A DNA stretch of 64,000 bases from an uncultured Erythrobacter sp. (GTDB lineage: Bacteria; Pseudomonadota; Alphaproteobacteria; Sphingomonadales; Sphingomonadaceae): the NCBI RefSeq assembly GCF_947492365.1, contig NZ_CANLMB010000001.1, positions 2,222,874-2,286,873 of the forward strand. Reading direction: 5' to 3'. The translations under genes and the position numbers were made by a program. Under the pieces are notes generated by a model. It ran no database searches. It had not been told where the DNA came from and worked only from the letters and a program-made list of their open reading frames with translations. Of the stretch, positions 1 to 10,921 are shown in pieces (positions within the stretch are counted from its first letter, which is position 1; each line of letters starts with the position of its first letter).

Positions 1-575
1 GGCACACGGTCGCGCTGCAACTTGCCGCGCTCGCATTCCAGGTTCCGTTTGGCGTCAGTCAGGCAGTGACGATCCGTGTGGGTTACTTCTACGGCGCTGG
101 CGATAGCGAGGGGATCAAGCGCGCGGGCTGGGTCGCGCTCGCTATCGGTGCGGGCTTCATGATGTTCACAGCCAGCGCGATGGTGCTCGCGCCCTACCCG
201 CTGCTGTCATTGTTCGTGGACCCCTATGCGGCCAAAAATGCGGCCTTGGTCGGATTTGCGCTGCAATATCTGGTGCTCGCCGCTGCGTTTCAGGTGGTGG
301 ACGGGATTCAGGCGGTCGCTGCGGGAGCCTTGCGCGGGCTTCAGGACACTCGCGTGCCGATGTGGATCGCGATTTTTAGCTATTGGGTGCCCGGTTTCGG
401 CACTGCGATCTGGCTCGGCTTTTTCACTCCGCTTGCCGGAGTGGGCGTTTGGATCGGGCTGGCGACGGGACTTGCCTTTGCCGCGGTCCTGCTGCTGTGG
501 CGCTGGAATGCGCGCGAGCGGCTGGATCTGACACGGCGCAAGTCCGGTGAGCCGGTTACGCCCCTGCCCGCGTAG
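1..575 (+). CDS. MATE family multidrug/Na+ efflux transporter, C-terminal part
   Basis: The reading frame is open from base 3 to a TAG at 573-575, so the gene is cut by the left edge and only about 190 C-terminal residues are visible. The protein is a polytopic inner-membrane segment with several hydrophobic helices. The stretch around VPFGVSQAVTIRVG and the motif GALRGLQDTRVPMW are typical of the second half of MATE (NorM-like) transporters, which export cationic drugs in exchange for Na+ or H+. The tail is short and basic. The 3' end overlaps the convergent MscS gene by 20 bases. The substrate cannot be told from the sequence. Confidence 0.88.
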   Translation, partial: HTVALQLAALAFQVPFGVSQAVTIRVGYFYGAGDSEGIKRAGWVALAIGAGFMMFTASAMVLAPYPLLSLFVDPYAAKNAALVGFALQYLVLAAAFQVVDGIQAVAAGALRGLQDTRVPMWIAIFSYWVPGFGTAIWLGFFTPLAGVGVWIGLATGLAFAAVLLLWRWNARERLDLTRRKSGEPVTPLPA

Positions 576-1407
576 TGACTTCGCGCTGCGGGAAGGGGAT
601 TGTAATGCCCGCTTCGTCGAACTTTGCTTTGACCCGCTCGGTCAAGTCCCATGACAGTTCGGCATAGTCGCCGGTCTGGCACCAGATGCGCAGGCCAATG
701 CCGACCGAGCTTTCATCGAGCGAATTGACGAAGGCAATCGGTTCAGGGTCGCTGAGCACCCGCTCGTCCGCAGCGGCTAATGCAAGCAGCTCGTCGCGAG
801 CCTTATCCATGCTGTCATTATAGCCAATGCCGACCAACAGCTCGAACCGGCGGATCGGGTGGCGATTGAAATTAATGATCGGCTGGTTCCACAGCTCGGT
901 ATTGGGAACCTGCACATACAGACCGTCAAATTGCTTGAGCTCGGTGGTGAACAGGCCGATTTCCTGCACCACGCCCTTGATCGAACCGGCGTGAATGGCC
1001 TCGCCCACGCGGAAAGGCCGCTGGGTCAGGATCATCACGCCTGATGCAACGTTGCTGAGCGTGCCTTGCAGCGCCAGACCGATCGCAAGCCCCATCGAAC
1101 CTATCACTGCCAGGATGCTGGTGGTCTGCACCCCGAACTGCGCAAGCACGGTGGCGATCACCAATGCGTAAAGGCCGTATTTGATGATGCTGGAGAGGAA
1201 ATCGGCAACCGTCGGGTCGAAGCGCGGCGAATTCTGCAGCACGCGGTCAGCCCAGCGCGATAGCACTTTGGCAATCAGCCAGCCGAACACCAGAACCGCA
1301 AAGGCACCGGCAATCGAGACCAGATGCGCCTCGAGCCATGTGGCGGCGACATTGGTGATGTCGAGAGTGCTGAAATCCGTATTCGTCTGCATGAAATTAT
1401 CCGTCAT
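556..1407 (-). CDS. Small-conductance mechanosensitive ion channel, MscS family
   Basis: This 283-residue inner-membrane protein has the length and layout of E. coli-type MscS: a short N-terminal part, a first membrane helix near residues 30-50, a second near 70-90, and the pore-lining helix with alternating Gly/Ala (around ASGVMILTQRPFRVGE, residues 120-135). A cytoplasmic beta domain follows (FTTELKQFDGLYVQVPN). It opens under membrane tension on hypo-osmotic shock. It stands alone, converging with the MATE gene and divergent from groES. A second, longer MscS-type gene lies at 35647-36855. Confidence 0.93.
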   Translation of the reverse strand: MTDNFMQTNTDFSTLDITNVAATWLEAHLVSIAGAFAVLVFGWLIAKVLSRWADRVLQNSPRFDPTVADFLSSIIKYGLYALVIATVLAQFGVQTTSILAVIGSMGLAIGLALQGTLSNVASGVMILTQRPFRVGEAIHAGSIKGVVQEIGLFTTELKQFDGLYVQVPNTELWNQPIINFNRHPIRRFELLVGIGYNDSMDKARDELLALAAADERVLSDPEPIAFVNSLDESSVGIGLRIWCQTGDYAELSWDLTERVKAKFDEAGITIPFPQREVTTRAGA

Positions 1408-1498
1408 TATTGCGTTATGGCGGGCGCGAGCGACGCCAATTCGTCTTCAATAAGCAAGCGCGTCACACATTTCCGAAAAATTTTGGCAGGCCCAACTG

Positions 1499-1526
1499 TT
1501 GACTCGCCTGCCAGGCGTCCCCAAAT
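1499..1526 (+). promoter_or_regulatory. Heat-shock (RpoH-type) promoter of groESL
   Basis: TTGACT at 1499-1504 and CCCCAAAT at 1519-1526 are separated by 14 bases. The second box closely matches the CCCCATNT -10 element known for sigma-32 promoters, and the first resembles the CTTGAA-type -35. The predicted start lies just before the CIRCE element at 1535. Assignment by pattern only. Confidence 0.55.
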
Positions 1527-1534
1527 CGCCCTCG

Positions 1535-1561
1535 CTGGCACTCTAACGTGGAGAGTGCCAA
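1535..1561 (+). promoter_or_regulatory. CIRCE operator (HrcA binding site)
   Basis: CTGGCACTC, nine bases, then GAGTGCCAA form the inverted repeat known as CIRCE (consensus TTAGCACTC-N9-GAGTGCTAA), with G/C changes that keep the dyad almost intact. It lies 34 bases before the groES start, the usual place for HrcA repression of groESL. Confidence 0.93.
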
Positions 1562-1595
1562 TTGATTCTTCAACCCAAATAGAAAGGTCACATCC

Positions 1596-1883
1596 ATGGC
1601 ATTTCGTCCGCTGCACGACCGCGTTGTGGTCCGTCGCATCGAAGCCGACCAGAAAACCGCTGGTGGCATCATTATTCCCGATTCCGCACAGGAAAAGCCG
1701 AGCGAAGGCGAGATCGTCTCTGTCGGCGAAGGCGCCCGTGACGATGGAGGCAATCGCGTCGTCCTCGACGTGAAAGCCGGCGACCGCGTGCTGTTCGGCA
1801 AGTGGTCGGGCACCGAAGTCAAGATCGACGGCGAAGACCTGCTGATCATGAAGGAAAGCGACATCATGGGGATCATCAGCTGA
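1596..1883 (+). CDS. groES: Co-chaperonin GroES (Cpn10)
   Basis: The 95-residue protein has full family length. It opens with [12 protein letters not shown], carries the mobile-loop region [16 protein letters not shown] (residues 20-35) that contacts GroEL, and ends [11 protein letters not shown]. It forms the heptameric lid of the GroEL chamber in the cytosol. AAAGG lies nine bases before the ATG. It is the first gene of the groES-groEL operon, 69 bases before groEL, under the RpoH-type promoter and CIRCE site just upstream. Confidence 0.98.
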   Translation: MAFRPLHDRVVVRRIEADQKTAGGIIIPDSAQEKPSEGEIVSVGEGARDDGGNRVVLDVKAGDRVLFGKWSGTEVKIDGEDLLIMKESDIMGIIS

Positions 1884-1898
1884 ACCCGCAGGGTTTGA

Positions 1899-3605
<1,707 letters not shown>

Positions 3606-3633
3606 GCCCGCCTCCAACCCTTCACCTAAAACG

Positions 3634-3667
3634 AAGGCCCCGTCGGAGCGATCCGGCGGGGCCTTTT
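3634..3667 (+). terminator. Intrinsic terminator of groESL
   Basis: AAGGCCCCG and CGGGGCCTTTT form a GC-rich stem around a short internal loop, followed by a T run. It lies 29 bases after the groEL stop. Confidence 0.88.
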
Positions 3668-3776
3668 GCTTTGTGCCGCGCGCCTGCTCGAAAAGAGTAC
3701 GCAAGCATAGTTTACGGAACAGTCACCATATCAGCCTAGGACACGCGCCGAGGAACGAATTGATAGTGGCAGCGAG

Positions 3777-5159
3777 ATGAAACTCACACGTCGAAATTTT
3801 GTGACTGGCAGCTTGATTGGTGCAGGTGCGATCGGCCTGGGCGGCTGCTCGACCGCCAATTTCGGGACGCGGTCAAGCTACCTGACCGGAATTGTCGAGC
3901 CTCAGAATCACAACACTGTGTTCCACTGGGTGGACATTGCGATGCAGCAGGTGCGCGATCAGCGGATACCGCCGCCGCGCGCAGCCTATAATTTCGCCGC
4001 CCCTATGGTCGCCGGTTTTGTCGCCGCAAATGCCATTATCGGCCGTTATGCCGACCCCTACAATATTGGCCCAGCCCCCGCTGGAGCCGATCCTGAACTG
4101 GCTTACGGTGTGGCCTTCGCAACGGCCGCGTCGGAGTGCTTCAAGCAGCCCTTCTTGTGGGAACGCAGCGCCTTCAAGGGAAGGTTTGCTGATGGTGAGA
4201 GCAAGAGGCTGGGCATTGAATGGGGCCGCAAAGTCGGGATTGCCATTAACCAGATGCGCACCGGCGACGGCGCTGAACCGCATGTCGTCAATTTCTATCA
4301 TGGCCGCTACAAGCGGCGTGATGATGAACTGAAGTGGACCCCGACAGGCCCCGCCTATGCAGCCCGCCCCGGTCCTGCAGTTGGTGCCTATGACCGCGGG
4401 TTGTTCCCGGGACACGGACAAATCAAACCCTGGACTATGGTCCGACCGGAACAGTTTCGGGCTGAAACATTCCCCGATCCGCGCAGTCCGGAATTTGCCG
4501 AACAGTTTGAGCTGGTCCGCTCGCTGGGCGGCAAGGACAGTCAAACCCGCACGCCCGACCAGTCTGAAATCGCGCTCTTCTGGGAAGACGGCCCGTGGGG
4601 CATCACTCCGCCAGGGCATTTCCTCCTGATCGCGGCGCAGGTGATGCAGGATCGCGGCTTTGATTTCCTCGATCTGGCGCGCAACTTTGCCTTGTTAGGA
4701 GCAACCCAGGCCGACGCCTCGATCAGCGCATGGGACAGCAAATATCACTACGATATTCTGCGCCCAGAGACCGCGATCTGCCTGCGCGCTGGTGAATTTC
4801 GCAGCGCAGATATGAGGGTCAGGCAACAGCGCAGTTGGGAGAGTTATATCCCAACGCCCAACTTCCCCGCTTACACTTCCGGGCACTCCACATTCGGGGC
4901 CGCCGGGATAGAGATGACAAAGCTTCTTATCGGCACCGATGCGGTGAATTTCAGCCACGAATCGCCCGATCAGGTGCTCTGGCCAACGCTCACGGGCAAG
5001 CGGCGCTATTTCACCAGTCTGGATCAGGCCGCTTACGAGAACGGCTGGAGCCGCCTTTATGGCGGCGTGCACTGGCTCGCGGATCATGAAGCCGCCGATA
5101 AAGCCGGTCGCCAGATCGCGCGCCATGCCTTTGATACGATGTTCGCGCGCAGGGGCTGA
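3777..5159 (+). CDS. Tat-exported vanadium haloperoxidase/PAP2-type phosphatase family lipoprotein
   Basis: The 460-residue protein starts with a twin-arginine signal (TRRNF) running into a lipobox LGGC around residue 24, so it is probably folded before export and then lipid-anchored. All three PAP2/vanadium-haloperoxidase motifs are present: KX6RP at residues 322-330, SGH at 368-370 (the family usually has PSGH; here TSGH), and SRX5HX3D at 425-436. In the family these residues bind phosphate or vanadate. Whether it oxidises halides or removes phosphates cannot be decided from motifs. The next gene starts three bases after its stop, so the two are co-transcribed. Confidence 0.87.
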   Translation: MKLTRRNFVTGSLIGAGAIGLGGCSTANFGTRSSYLTGIVEPQNHNTVFHWVDIAMQQVRDQRIPPPRAAYNFAAPMVAGFVAANAIIGRYADPYNIGPAPAGADPELAYGVAFATAASECFKQPFLWERSAFKGRFADGESKRLGIEWGRKVGIAINQMRTGDGAEPHVVNFYHGRYKRRDDELKWTPTGPAYAARPGPAVGAYDRGLFPGHGQIKPWTMVRPEQFRAETFPDPRSPEFAEQFELVRSLGGKDSQTRTPDQSEIALFWEDGPWGITPPGHFLLIAAQVMQDRGFDFLDLARNFALLGATQADASISAWDSKYHYDILRPETAICLRAGEFRSADMRVRQQRSWESYIPTPNFPAYTSGHSTFGAAGIEMTKLLIGTDAVNFSHESPDQVLWPTLTGKRRYFTSLDQAAYENGWSRLYGGVHWLADHEAADKAGRQIARHAFDTMFARRG

Positions 5160-5162
5160 GAC

Positions 5163-6203
5163 ATGAAGAAACTGCTCTTTCTTGCACCGGGCCTGTGCGC
5201 CGTGCTGTCCAGTCCGGCTCATGCCCAATCGGTTGATCTCAATTATGATCGCCTTTCCTCGCTCGAAGAACCGATCGCCTACGATTTCGCGGGTATCACT
5301 TTCGAATTGACCGGGGTGCTCGACACGCCTGTGCTCGCCGAGTTCGACAATGTGACCGGCGGCGATGATCCCAGAATCGATGTCGAATTTGTCGGCAATT
5401 TTCAGGTGAGTGCCGAAACACAGCTGAGCAATCGCTGGGATGTCGGTGTGACCTATTTTGGCCAATATTCGACCGATCCAGCGCGGCTTTCCCTCAATGG
5501 AGCGACCGGACAGAACGATTACAGCGATAACGTTGCCGGTTTCGTCCGCACCAGCTTTGGCACCGTCATCGGCGGCAATGTCAGCAATCAGGTCGACGAA
5601 TTGACCCGCCGCGCGCGCGGTGTTGGCAATGCTTCCCTCGCATTTGACGGATTCTATGGTCAGCTTGATCGCTGGGGTGGTGCCTATATCGGCCGCTTCG
5701 GGCCGAGCCAGATTGGTGTTGTCGTCGACGAAAACGGCGATTTCGAAGTTGGCGGGGTCTTTCAGCGACCCATCGGGCAGCGCGATTTGCGCCTTTCCGG
5801 GCGCGTGAGGCAAGGGCGATTTGCATCTGCCGATGGTATTACCGATTTCTCGACACTGGGCGTTGGCGCCGTTGGCGAGGTGGTCTTTGGCAGCTCGATC
5901 TATGATATTGGCGCAGGCTACGAGCGGATCGAAGGGCCGATCTCCGATTTTGACCGCTGGTTTGTCTCTGCCGGAGCGCAAAGCCAGTTTGGCGGGCTAA
6001 GGCTATCGGGCGCGCTGCATTACGGTGAGGCTGGCGGACAGTCGGAAGTTTCTGCGGCGATTGGCGCAGGTTACGACATTTCGCGCGGACTTTCGCTCAA
6101 TCTTGGGCTCAACGCCGAAGAAGCGCGGATCATTGCTGATGGCGTAGAGCTGATCGAGACGGACCAATTGTCCGCCATCGCATCTGCGCGATACAGCTTC
6201 TGA
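5163..6203 (+). CDS. Predicted outer-membrane beta-barrel (porin-like) protein
   Basis: The 346 residues start with a cleavable signal peptide ending AHAQ near residue 22. The rest alternates short amphipathic strands (for example FQVSAETQLSNRWDVGVTYF and LSLNLGLN) and ends in an aromatic residue (ARYSF), the usual signal for insertion by the BAM complex. The overall style is that of porin-like barrels, but I do not recognise a named family. It begins three bases after the haloperoxidase-like gene and is closed by a strong terminator, so the two form a two-gene unit. Confidence 0.72.
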   Translation: MKKLLFLAPGLCAVLSSPAHAQSVDLNYDRLSSLEEPIAYDFAGITFELTGVLDTPVLAEFDNVTGGDDPRIDVEFVGNFQVSAETQLSNRWDVGVTYFGQYSTDPARLSLNGATGQNDYSDNVAGFVRTSFGTVIGGNVSNQVDELTRRARGVGNASLAFDGFYGQLDRWGGAYIGRFGPSQIGVVVDENGDFEVGGVFQRPIGQRDLRLSGRVRQGRFASADGITDFSTLGVGAVGEVVFGSSIYDIGAGYERIEGPISDFDRWFVSAGAQSQFGGLRLSGALHYGEAGGQSEVSAAIGAGYDISRGLSLNLGLNAEEARIIADGVELIETDQLSAIASARYSF

Positions 6204-6252
6204 TCGCCGCCTAAGAGCCTAGACCCTACCCGCGATTGCCGAGAAAATGAGA

Positions 6253-6283
6253 CCCGGGGGACGTTCGTCCCCCGGGGTTTTTT
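6253..6283 (+). terminator. Intrinsic terminator after the haloperoxidase-porin pair
   Basis: CCCGGGGGAC and GTCCCCCGGG form a 10-base-pair perfect stem with a GTTC loop, followed by GTTTTTT. It lies 50 bases after the porin-like stop. Confidence 0.93.
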
Positions 6284-6361
6284 GTTCGTCGAATGGCACC
6301 CTTCCCTTGGCGGCGACTCTAGCCCATGGAGGCGCGATCCATATTTGAGGGGACTAAACTC

Positions 6362-8209
6362 ATGAAAACGAAATTTGCAGCAGTGCTGCTGGCGTCGGTC
6401 GCGCTGACCGGCTGCGATGCGATTATGAACCCGGTTGCGACGATCGAATGCACCACCACCCAGACCGAATGCCTCAACGTCTGGTTCGATGAAAAGTTCG
6501 AAGAGCAACTGGCATTCAGCCCGATCACGCAGACCTTCCTGGGTCGCAAGACAGACAACGACAAGATTGACGATTTCTCGGTCGAGGCACAGCTGGAGCA
6601 GCTCGAATGGACACGTCAGGCCACGCGCGAAATGGAAGCCAATTTCGATTATGACGAGCTTTCGGATGATGCGAAGCTGTCGTGGGACCTGTGGCAATAT
6701 AGCGCGGAACAAGCCGAAAAAGGCGCCGAGTTCCTCGACCAGCAATATATCCTGCACCAGATGCAGGGCATTCACGCCTTCCTTCCCAGCTTTCTGCTCG
6801 GCCAGCACGTCGTCGAAACCGAAAGCGACATGGAAGCCTTTATCGCCCGCATCGGCGGGATCGCCAGAGCAATTGACCAGTCGCTTGAGCGCGCGCAGGC
6901 CAATGCCGAAGCCGGTGTGCGCCCGCCGCGCTTTTCCTATGATGCGGTGATTGCTGAAACCGAAAGTCTCATCACTGGCGCGCCGTTCGGCGACGATGCA
7001 GACGCCGAACCTTCGGCAATGTGGAACGGGGTCGAGGGCCACCTTGCCACCCTGGTCGAAAACGGAACCATCGACGAAGCACGCGCTGACGAATTGCGCG
7101 AAGAGGCCCGCACGGCGCTGGTCGAGCAATTCGCTCCGGCCTATCAGCGGGTCCATGACTGGTTCGTAGAAGACCGTCCCAACACCGATGAAGTCGCGCA
7201 AGGCGTCACCACCCTGCCCAATGGCGAAGCGTACTATGAATATGCGCTCAGCCAGATGACCACGACCGAGCTCACCGCTGACGAAGTCCACGATCTTGGC
7301 CTTGCCGAAGTCGCGCGCATTCGCGGCGAAATGGAAGCGATCATCGAACGGACCGGCTTTGAAGGGACTTTGCAGGAATTCTTCGTGTTCACCCGCGAAG
7401 ACCCGCAATTCTTCTTCTCGCAGGATGAAGCAGGCGCACAGGATTATATCGACCGTGCAACCATGCATATCGACGCGCTGACTGAACGACTGCCCGAATT
7501 CTTCGGCAGGCTGCCTAAGGCACCTCTCGAAGTGCGCCGGGTTGAGTCGTTCCGCGAACAGGATGGCGCTGCGCAGCATTATCGTCCGGGCACCCCCGAC
7601 GGCTCGCGCCCCGGCATCTATTACGCGCACCTTTCGGATATGAGCGCGATGCCGATCCCGCCGCTTGAAGCGATCGCCTATCACGAAGGCAATCCGGGCC
7701 ACCACATGCAGATCTCGATCGCGCAGGAGCTGGAAGGCGTTCCGCTGTTCCGCTCGCAGGGCGTGTTCTTCTCCGCCTATGGCGAAGGCTGGGCGCTCTA
7801 TTCCGAGGCCTTGGCCAAGGAAATGGGCGGTTATGAAGATCCCTATTCGGACTTTGGCCGCTTGCAGAGCGAGATGTGGCGCGCGATCCGTCTGGTGGTC
7901 GACACCGGCATCCATGCCAAGGGCTGGACCGAAGACGAGGCGGTTGCCTACTGCCTCGAAAACTCGCCCAACCCCGAAACCGTCGCTCGCAGCGAAGTGC
8001 AGCGCTACTTCGTGCTGCCGGGTCAGGCGACGTCCTACAAGATCGGCATGATCCGCATTCAGGAACTGCGCGCCAAGGCCGAGGAAGAGCTGGGCGAGGA
8101 TTTCGACATTCGCGGTTTCCACGACACGGTTCTGGGCGGCGGCGCAGTGCCGCTCTCGCTGCTCGAAAAGCAGGTCGACAACTGGATTGCATCGCAAAAG
8201 GCCAGCTAA
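6362..8209 (+). CDS. DUF885 family exported lipoprotein, predicted metallopeptidase-like
   Basis: The chosen ATG at 6362 has GAGGGG nine bases upstream and begins a lipoprotein signal ([18 protein letters not shown]). An in-frame ATG at 6326 would add 12 charged residues and spoil the signal. The 615-residue product is full length for DUF885. It carries the family motif [11 protein letters not shown] at about residues 440-450, a zinc-peptidase-like HE...HH arrangement, and a later conserved GEGWALYSE segment. DUF885 members are thought to act as envelope peptidases, but no substrate is known for this one. It is a single gene with its own terminator. Confidence 0.88.
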   Translation: MKTKFAAVLLASVALTGCDAIMNPVATIECTTTQTECLNVWFDEKFEEQLAFSPITQTFLGRKTDNDKIDDFSVEAQLEQLEWTRQATREMEANFDYDELSDDAKLSWDLWQYSAEQAEKGAEFLDQQYILHQMQGIHAFLPSFLLGQHVVETESDMEAFIARIGGIARAIDQSLERAQANAEAGVRPPRFSYDAVIAETESLITGAPFGDDADAEPSAMWNGVEGHLATLVENGTIDEARADELREEARTALVEQFAPAYQRVHDWFVEDRPNTDEVAQGVTTLPNGEAYYEYALSQMTTTELTADEVHDLGLAEVARIRGEMEAIIERTGFEGTLQEFFVFTREDPQFFFSQDEAGAQDYIDRATMHIDALTERLPEFFGRLPKAPLEVRRVESFREQDGAAQHYRPGTPDGSRPGIYYAHLSDMSAMPIPPLEAIAYHEGNPGHHMQISIAQELEGVPLFRSQGVFFSAYGEGWALYSEALAKEMGGYEDPYSDFGRLQSEMWRAIRLVVDTGIHAKGWTEDEAVAYCLENSPNPETVARSEVQRYFVLPGQATSYKIGMIRIQELRAKAEEELGEDFDIRGFHDTVLGGGAVPLSLLEKQVDNWIASQKAS

Positions 8210-8232
8210 GGCGCGATAAAGCCCAAACAACA

Positions 8233-8270
8233 AAAGGGGCGGGATGGCATTGGCCACCCCGCCCCTTTTT
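8233..8270 (+). terminator. Intrinsic terminator after the DUF885 gene
   Basis: AAAGGGGCGGG and CCCGCCCCTTTTT form a long stem with a further TGGC/GCCA stem inside. T and A runs on the two sides could make it act in both directions, serving the minus-strand gene that ends at 8328 as well. Confidence 0.88.
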
Positions 8271-8327
8271 GTGTCGGGTTCTGCACGCGCTCTGTCGCTT
8301 GAGCGCGCGTTCAGTACCCCTTATGTA

Positions 8328-10634
8328 TCAACCGCCCGAACGGCTTGCTTCGGCGGCTTCGATAGCGCTTTCATCCCAGATCACCTGCGTCTGGGTCTGC
8401 GGGTTAAAGCGGGTGTTTTCAAAGGATGCGGCTTCAGCGGCAGCCACTTCTCCGGCGGTGAGGAACTCGCTGGGCTCGAGCGCGAACACGTCAATCCCGC
8501 GAGTGATCTCGGTCCCGTAGATCCGGCCATTATACCAGTAGGACGACCAGAAGCCGCCGACCACAAGCTGCTCATCGCTGATCGCGCCGCGGTCGAAGAA
8601 CGCGATCTCGACCGGGTTGGAACTGTCGGTGAAGTCCATCAGGCTGATGCCGCCCTGATACCAGCTCTGCACAAAGATATCGCGGCCCGGCACTGGAACA
8701 ATCGAGCCATTATGCGCGACGCAGTTCTCGTATTCGCTCTGCGGACCGGGCATCTTGTAATGGCTGCGGAATTCCAGCTTTCCGTCGACGATGTCGTAGA
8801 TCGCATTGGCGCCCCACGTCACCGGATCCGAAGCCTTGCAGCGCGGACGGCCGCCCCCGCCCCATTCATCGGTGAAGATCACCTTGGTGCCGTCATTGTT
8901 GAAGGTCGCCGAGTGCCAATAGGCGAAGCCCTGGTCGAACACTTCATCCATGCGCACCGGATTGAACGGGTCGGAGATGTCCATCAGGATCCCGTTGCCC
9001 GAGCACGCTCCGGCCGCGATGTTGAGCGCGGGGAAGACGGTGATGTCGTGGCACTGGTCTGTGCGCGAGGTGCGCTGGGTACCCTCGCCGCTATCACCGC
9101 CTTGCCACAGGCCTGCAATCTCGCCCGTCTCGCTATCGGCGAAGACCCGCGGGCTGCTGACGATCCGCGCAGCTGCCGGATTCGCAACCGGGATTTCGAT
9201 CACGTCGATGCTGAAATAGGCCGTGCGTGTGTCGGACGGATTGTCGATACAGCGGGCGAGCTCTTCCTGCTCGCGGCTGCGCGACGTGCCCGAATTGTAG
9301 ACGATGATGCGTTCATCATTGGCATCGACGATCGAGTGAGTGTGGCTACCCCGGCATGTCTGCACCTGCCCGACCTGACGGACTGCGGTGAGGTCGGAGA
9401 TGTCGAAAATGCGAAGCCCGCGGAAGCGCTCTTCGCTGACATCGCCTTCGACGCCTTGCAGGCCGCAATCGATGCGCCCGCGCGTTTGCTCAACGCTCAT
9501 CACAAGCAGATCGCCAACCACTGAAACGTCACCTTGGCCACCGGGGCAGACGACCGATGACATCAGGCTCGGCACGCCGTCATCGCCCAGCCTGTAGATG
9601 TTGAAGCCGTGATAATTGCCCGCGACCATGATGTCGTCGAAGAACGCCATATCGGTGTTGGCAAAGTCGAGAAGCGGGGAGCGTTCGGCAAACTGTGTGA
9701 GGCTTTCTTCTTCCTCACGCTCGGGCGCTTCTTCACCCTCTTCCGCTTCGGCGACCTCTACGACTTCAGCCGTTTCCTCTTCGCCTTCAGCCGTTTCTTC
9801 ACCTTCTTCGTCCTCACGTGGCGGAACAACTGCGCGCAAGTCAGCCGGATTTTCAGGATCAAAGAACCCCGCAGGTTTGCTGAGCGATGCGACATGGCGG
9901 AGGTTCATGATTGCCTCACCGGCATTGTCAAAGCCCGAGGCAAGGCTGGCGCGCGGATCTTCGGAGATACCCGCGAGCACCTTGTCCATGCGCTCGATTT
10001 CGGCCGACTGGTCATTGTCGACATCACCGACGAAGCGGAACAGGATCGGGTCTGCTGCACTGCCCTGCTGTTCGAGCAAGTGCTCGACCATATCCACCGC
10101 CCCTTCGTGATGGGCAATCATCAGAGTGAGGAACTGCCGGTCGAACTCGGCGCCTTCAGCTGCAGCGAGTGCGGCCATCTGTTCGGCGCTAGCCATGCCC
10201 GACATCTGCGAGTGATCGACCATCACATGGTTCGAATGGTCCATCGTGCTGTGGTCGCCATGGCCGACCATCGGCGCCTTCTCGCCGCGCTCGGCAAGCC
10301 AGTTGGTCATGAACTCAATCTCATCCGCCTGGCTGGAGAGAATGCGTCCTGCGACCGTAATCACTTCCTCGTTATTGGTGCGATCCGCGACCAACTCGGC
10401 CATGTCGACGGCTTGCTGATGGTGGACGATCATGCCCTGCATGAACTCGACATCCGCGCTGGTGTAGGTCGCCTTGGCAAGCTCGGTCGCTTCATCCGCT
10501 GTCAGTGTGCGGCTGGCCTGTCCGGGAGCGCCGGGCTGCAGGATGGGAGCGCTCTGCGCCATGGCGATGCATGAGCCGGAAAGCAGCATCGTGGAGATAA
10601 GCGCGCGCGATCCGCGCAAGGTGGTGCGTTTCAT
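8328..10634 (-). CDS. Exported protein with two DUF305 domains and a C-terminal LVIVD-type beta-propeller
   Basis: This 768-residue protein has a signal peptide ending AMAQ near residue 27. A DUF305 four-helix domain follows, with MIVHHQQAVDMAE at 68-80, then a second DUF305 copy (LMIAHHEGAVDMVEH near 172). The His-His pairs of such domains are metal-ligand candidates. A Glu-rich low-complexity linker around residues 275-320 leads to a large repeat region resembling LVIVD beta-propellers (DDIMVAGNYHGFNIYR, DISDLTAVRQVG, DISDPFNPVRMDE). It is probably periplasmic or surface-located, with function unknown. DUF305 proteins are often tied to copper handling, but no copper genes are nearby. Confidence 0.82.
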   Translation of the reverse strand: MKRTTLRGSRALISTMLLSGSCIAMAQSAPILQPGAPGQASRTLTADEATELAKATYTSADVEFMQGMIVHHQQAVDMAELVADRTNNEEVITVAGRILSSQADEIEFMTNWLAERGEKAPMVGHGDHSTMDHSNHVMVDHSQMSGMASAEQMAALAAAEGAEFDRQFLTLMIAHHEGAVDMVEHLLEQQGSAADPILFRFVGDVDNDQSAEIERMDKVLAGISEDPRASLASGFDNAGEAIMNLRHVASLSKPAGFFDPENPADLRAVVPPREDEEGEETAEGEEETAEVVEVAEAEEGEEAPEREEEESLTQFAERSPLLDFANTDMAFFDDIMVAGNYHGFNIYRLGDDGVPSLMSSVVCPGGQGDVSVVGDLLVMSVEQTRGRIDCGLQGVEGDVSEERFRGLRIFDISDLTAVRQVGQVQTCRGSHTHSIVDANDERIIVYNSGTSRSREQEELARCIDNPSDTRTAYFSIDVIEIPVANPAAARIVSSPRVFADSETGEIAGLWQGGDSGEGTQRTSRTDQCHDITVFPALNIAAGACSGNGILMDISDPFNPVRMDEVFDQGFAYWHSATFNNDGTKVIFTDEWGGGGRPRCKASDPVTWGANAIYDIVDGKLEFRSHYKMPGPQSEYENCVAHNGSIVPVPGRDIFVQSWYQGGISLMDFTDSSNPVEIAFFDRGAISDEQLVVGGFWSSYWYNGRIYGTEITRGIDVFALEPSEFLTAGEVAAAEAASFENTRFNPQTQTQVIWDESAIEAAEASRSGG

Positions 10635-10888
10635 AGTGATGTCAGTCCCTGTTTCTTGCGATTGCGCTCTTGTCTGACGGTTTGCGAAAACCAGTCAAGA
10701 GCGGCGAACCACCGAACAACCGCCAAATCGACGAATGCGCATGTTGAGCCTGTAAACGGGCCGCTTTCGGCATTTTCCGTAGCGTCCGACTGGTGGGGCG
10801 CGAATCCGGTCGCGGCTGTCGCACCGTTCACCGCACGCGGCGAATCGAGTGCTTGTCGCGGTGAATCGCACATGCGTAGAGATGGCAA

Positions 10889-10905
10889 TTAAGCCAGCGC
10901 TAACC
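10889..10905 (+). promoter_or_regulatory. Possible CtrA box before the serine hydrolase gene
   Basis: TTAA, seven bases, then CTAACC differs from the TTAA-N7-TTAACC CtrA box by one base. It lies about 17-33 bases before the start codon. A match of this quality can arise by chance. Confidence 0.25.
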
Positions 10906-10921
10906 CTGCCCGGAGTATCAC

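Noticed and set aside
4695..5981. 428-codon minus-strand frame opposite the haloperoxidase and porin genes
   Set aside because: It overlaps two well-supported genes antisense and has no domain.
6071..8257. 728-codon minus-strand frame opposite the DUF885 gene
   Set aside because: Shadow of the DUF885 reading frame; low-complexity composition, no signal or domain, and it runs through the porin-like gene end and a terminator.
8244..10574. Long plus-strand frames opposite the DUF305-propeller gene
   Set aside because: Antisense shadows; the opposite strand encodes a recognisable multi-domain protein with a signal peptide.
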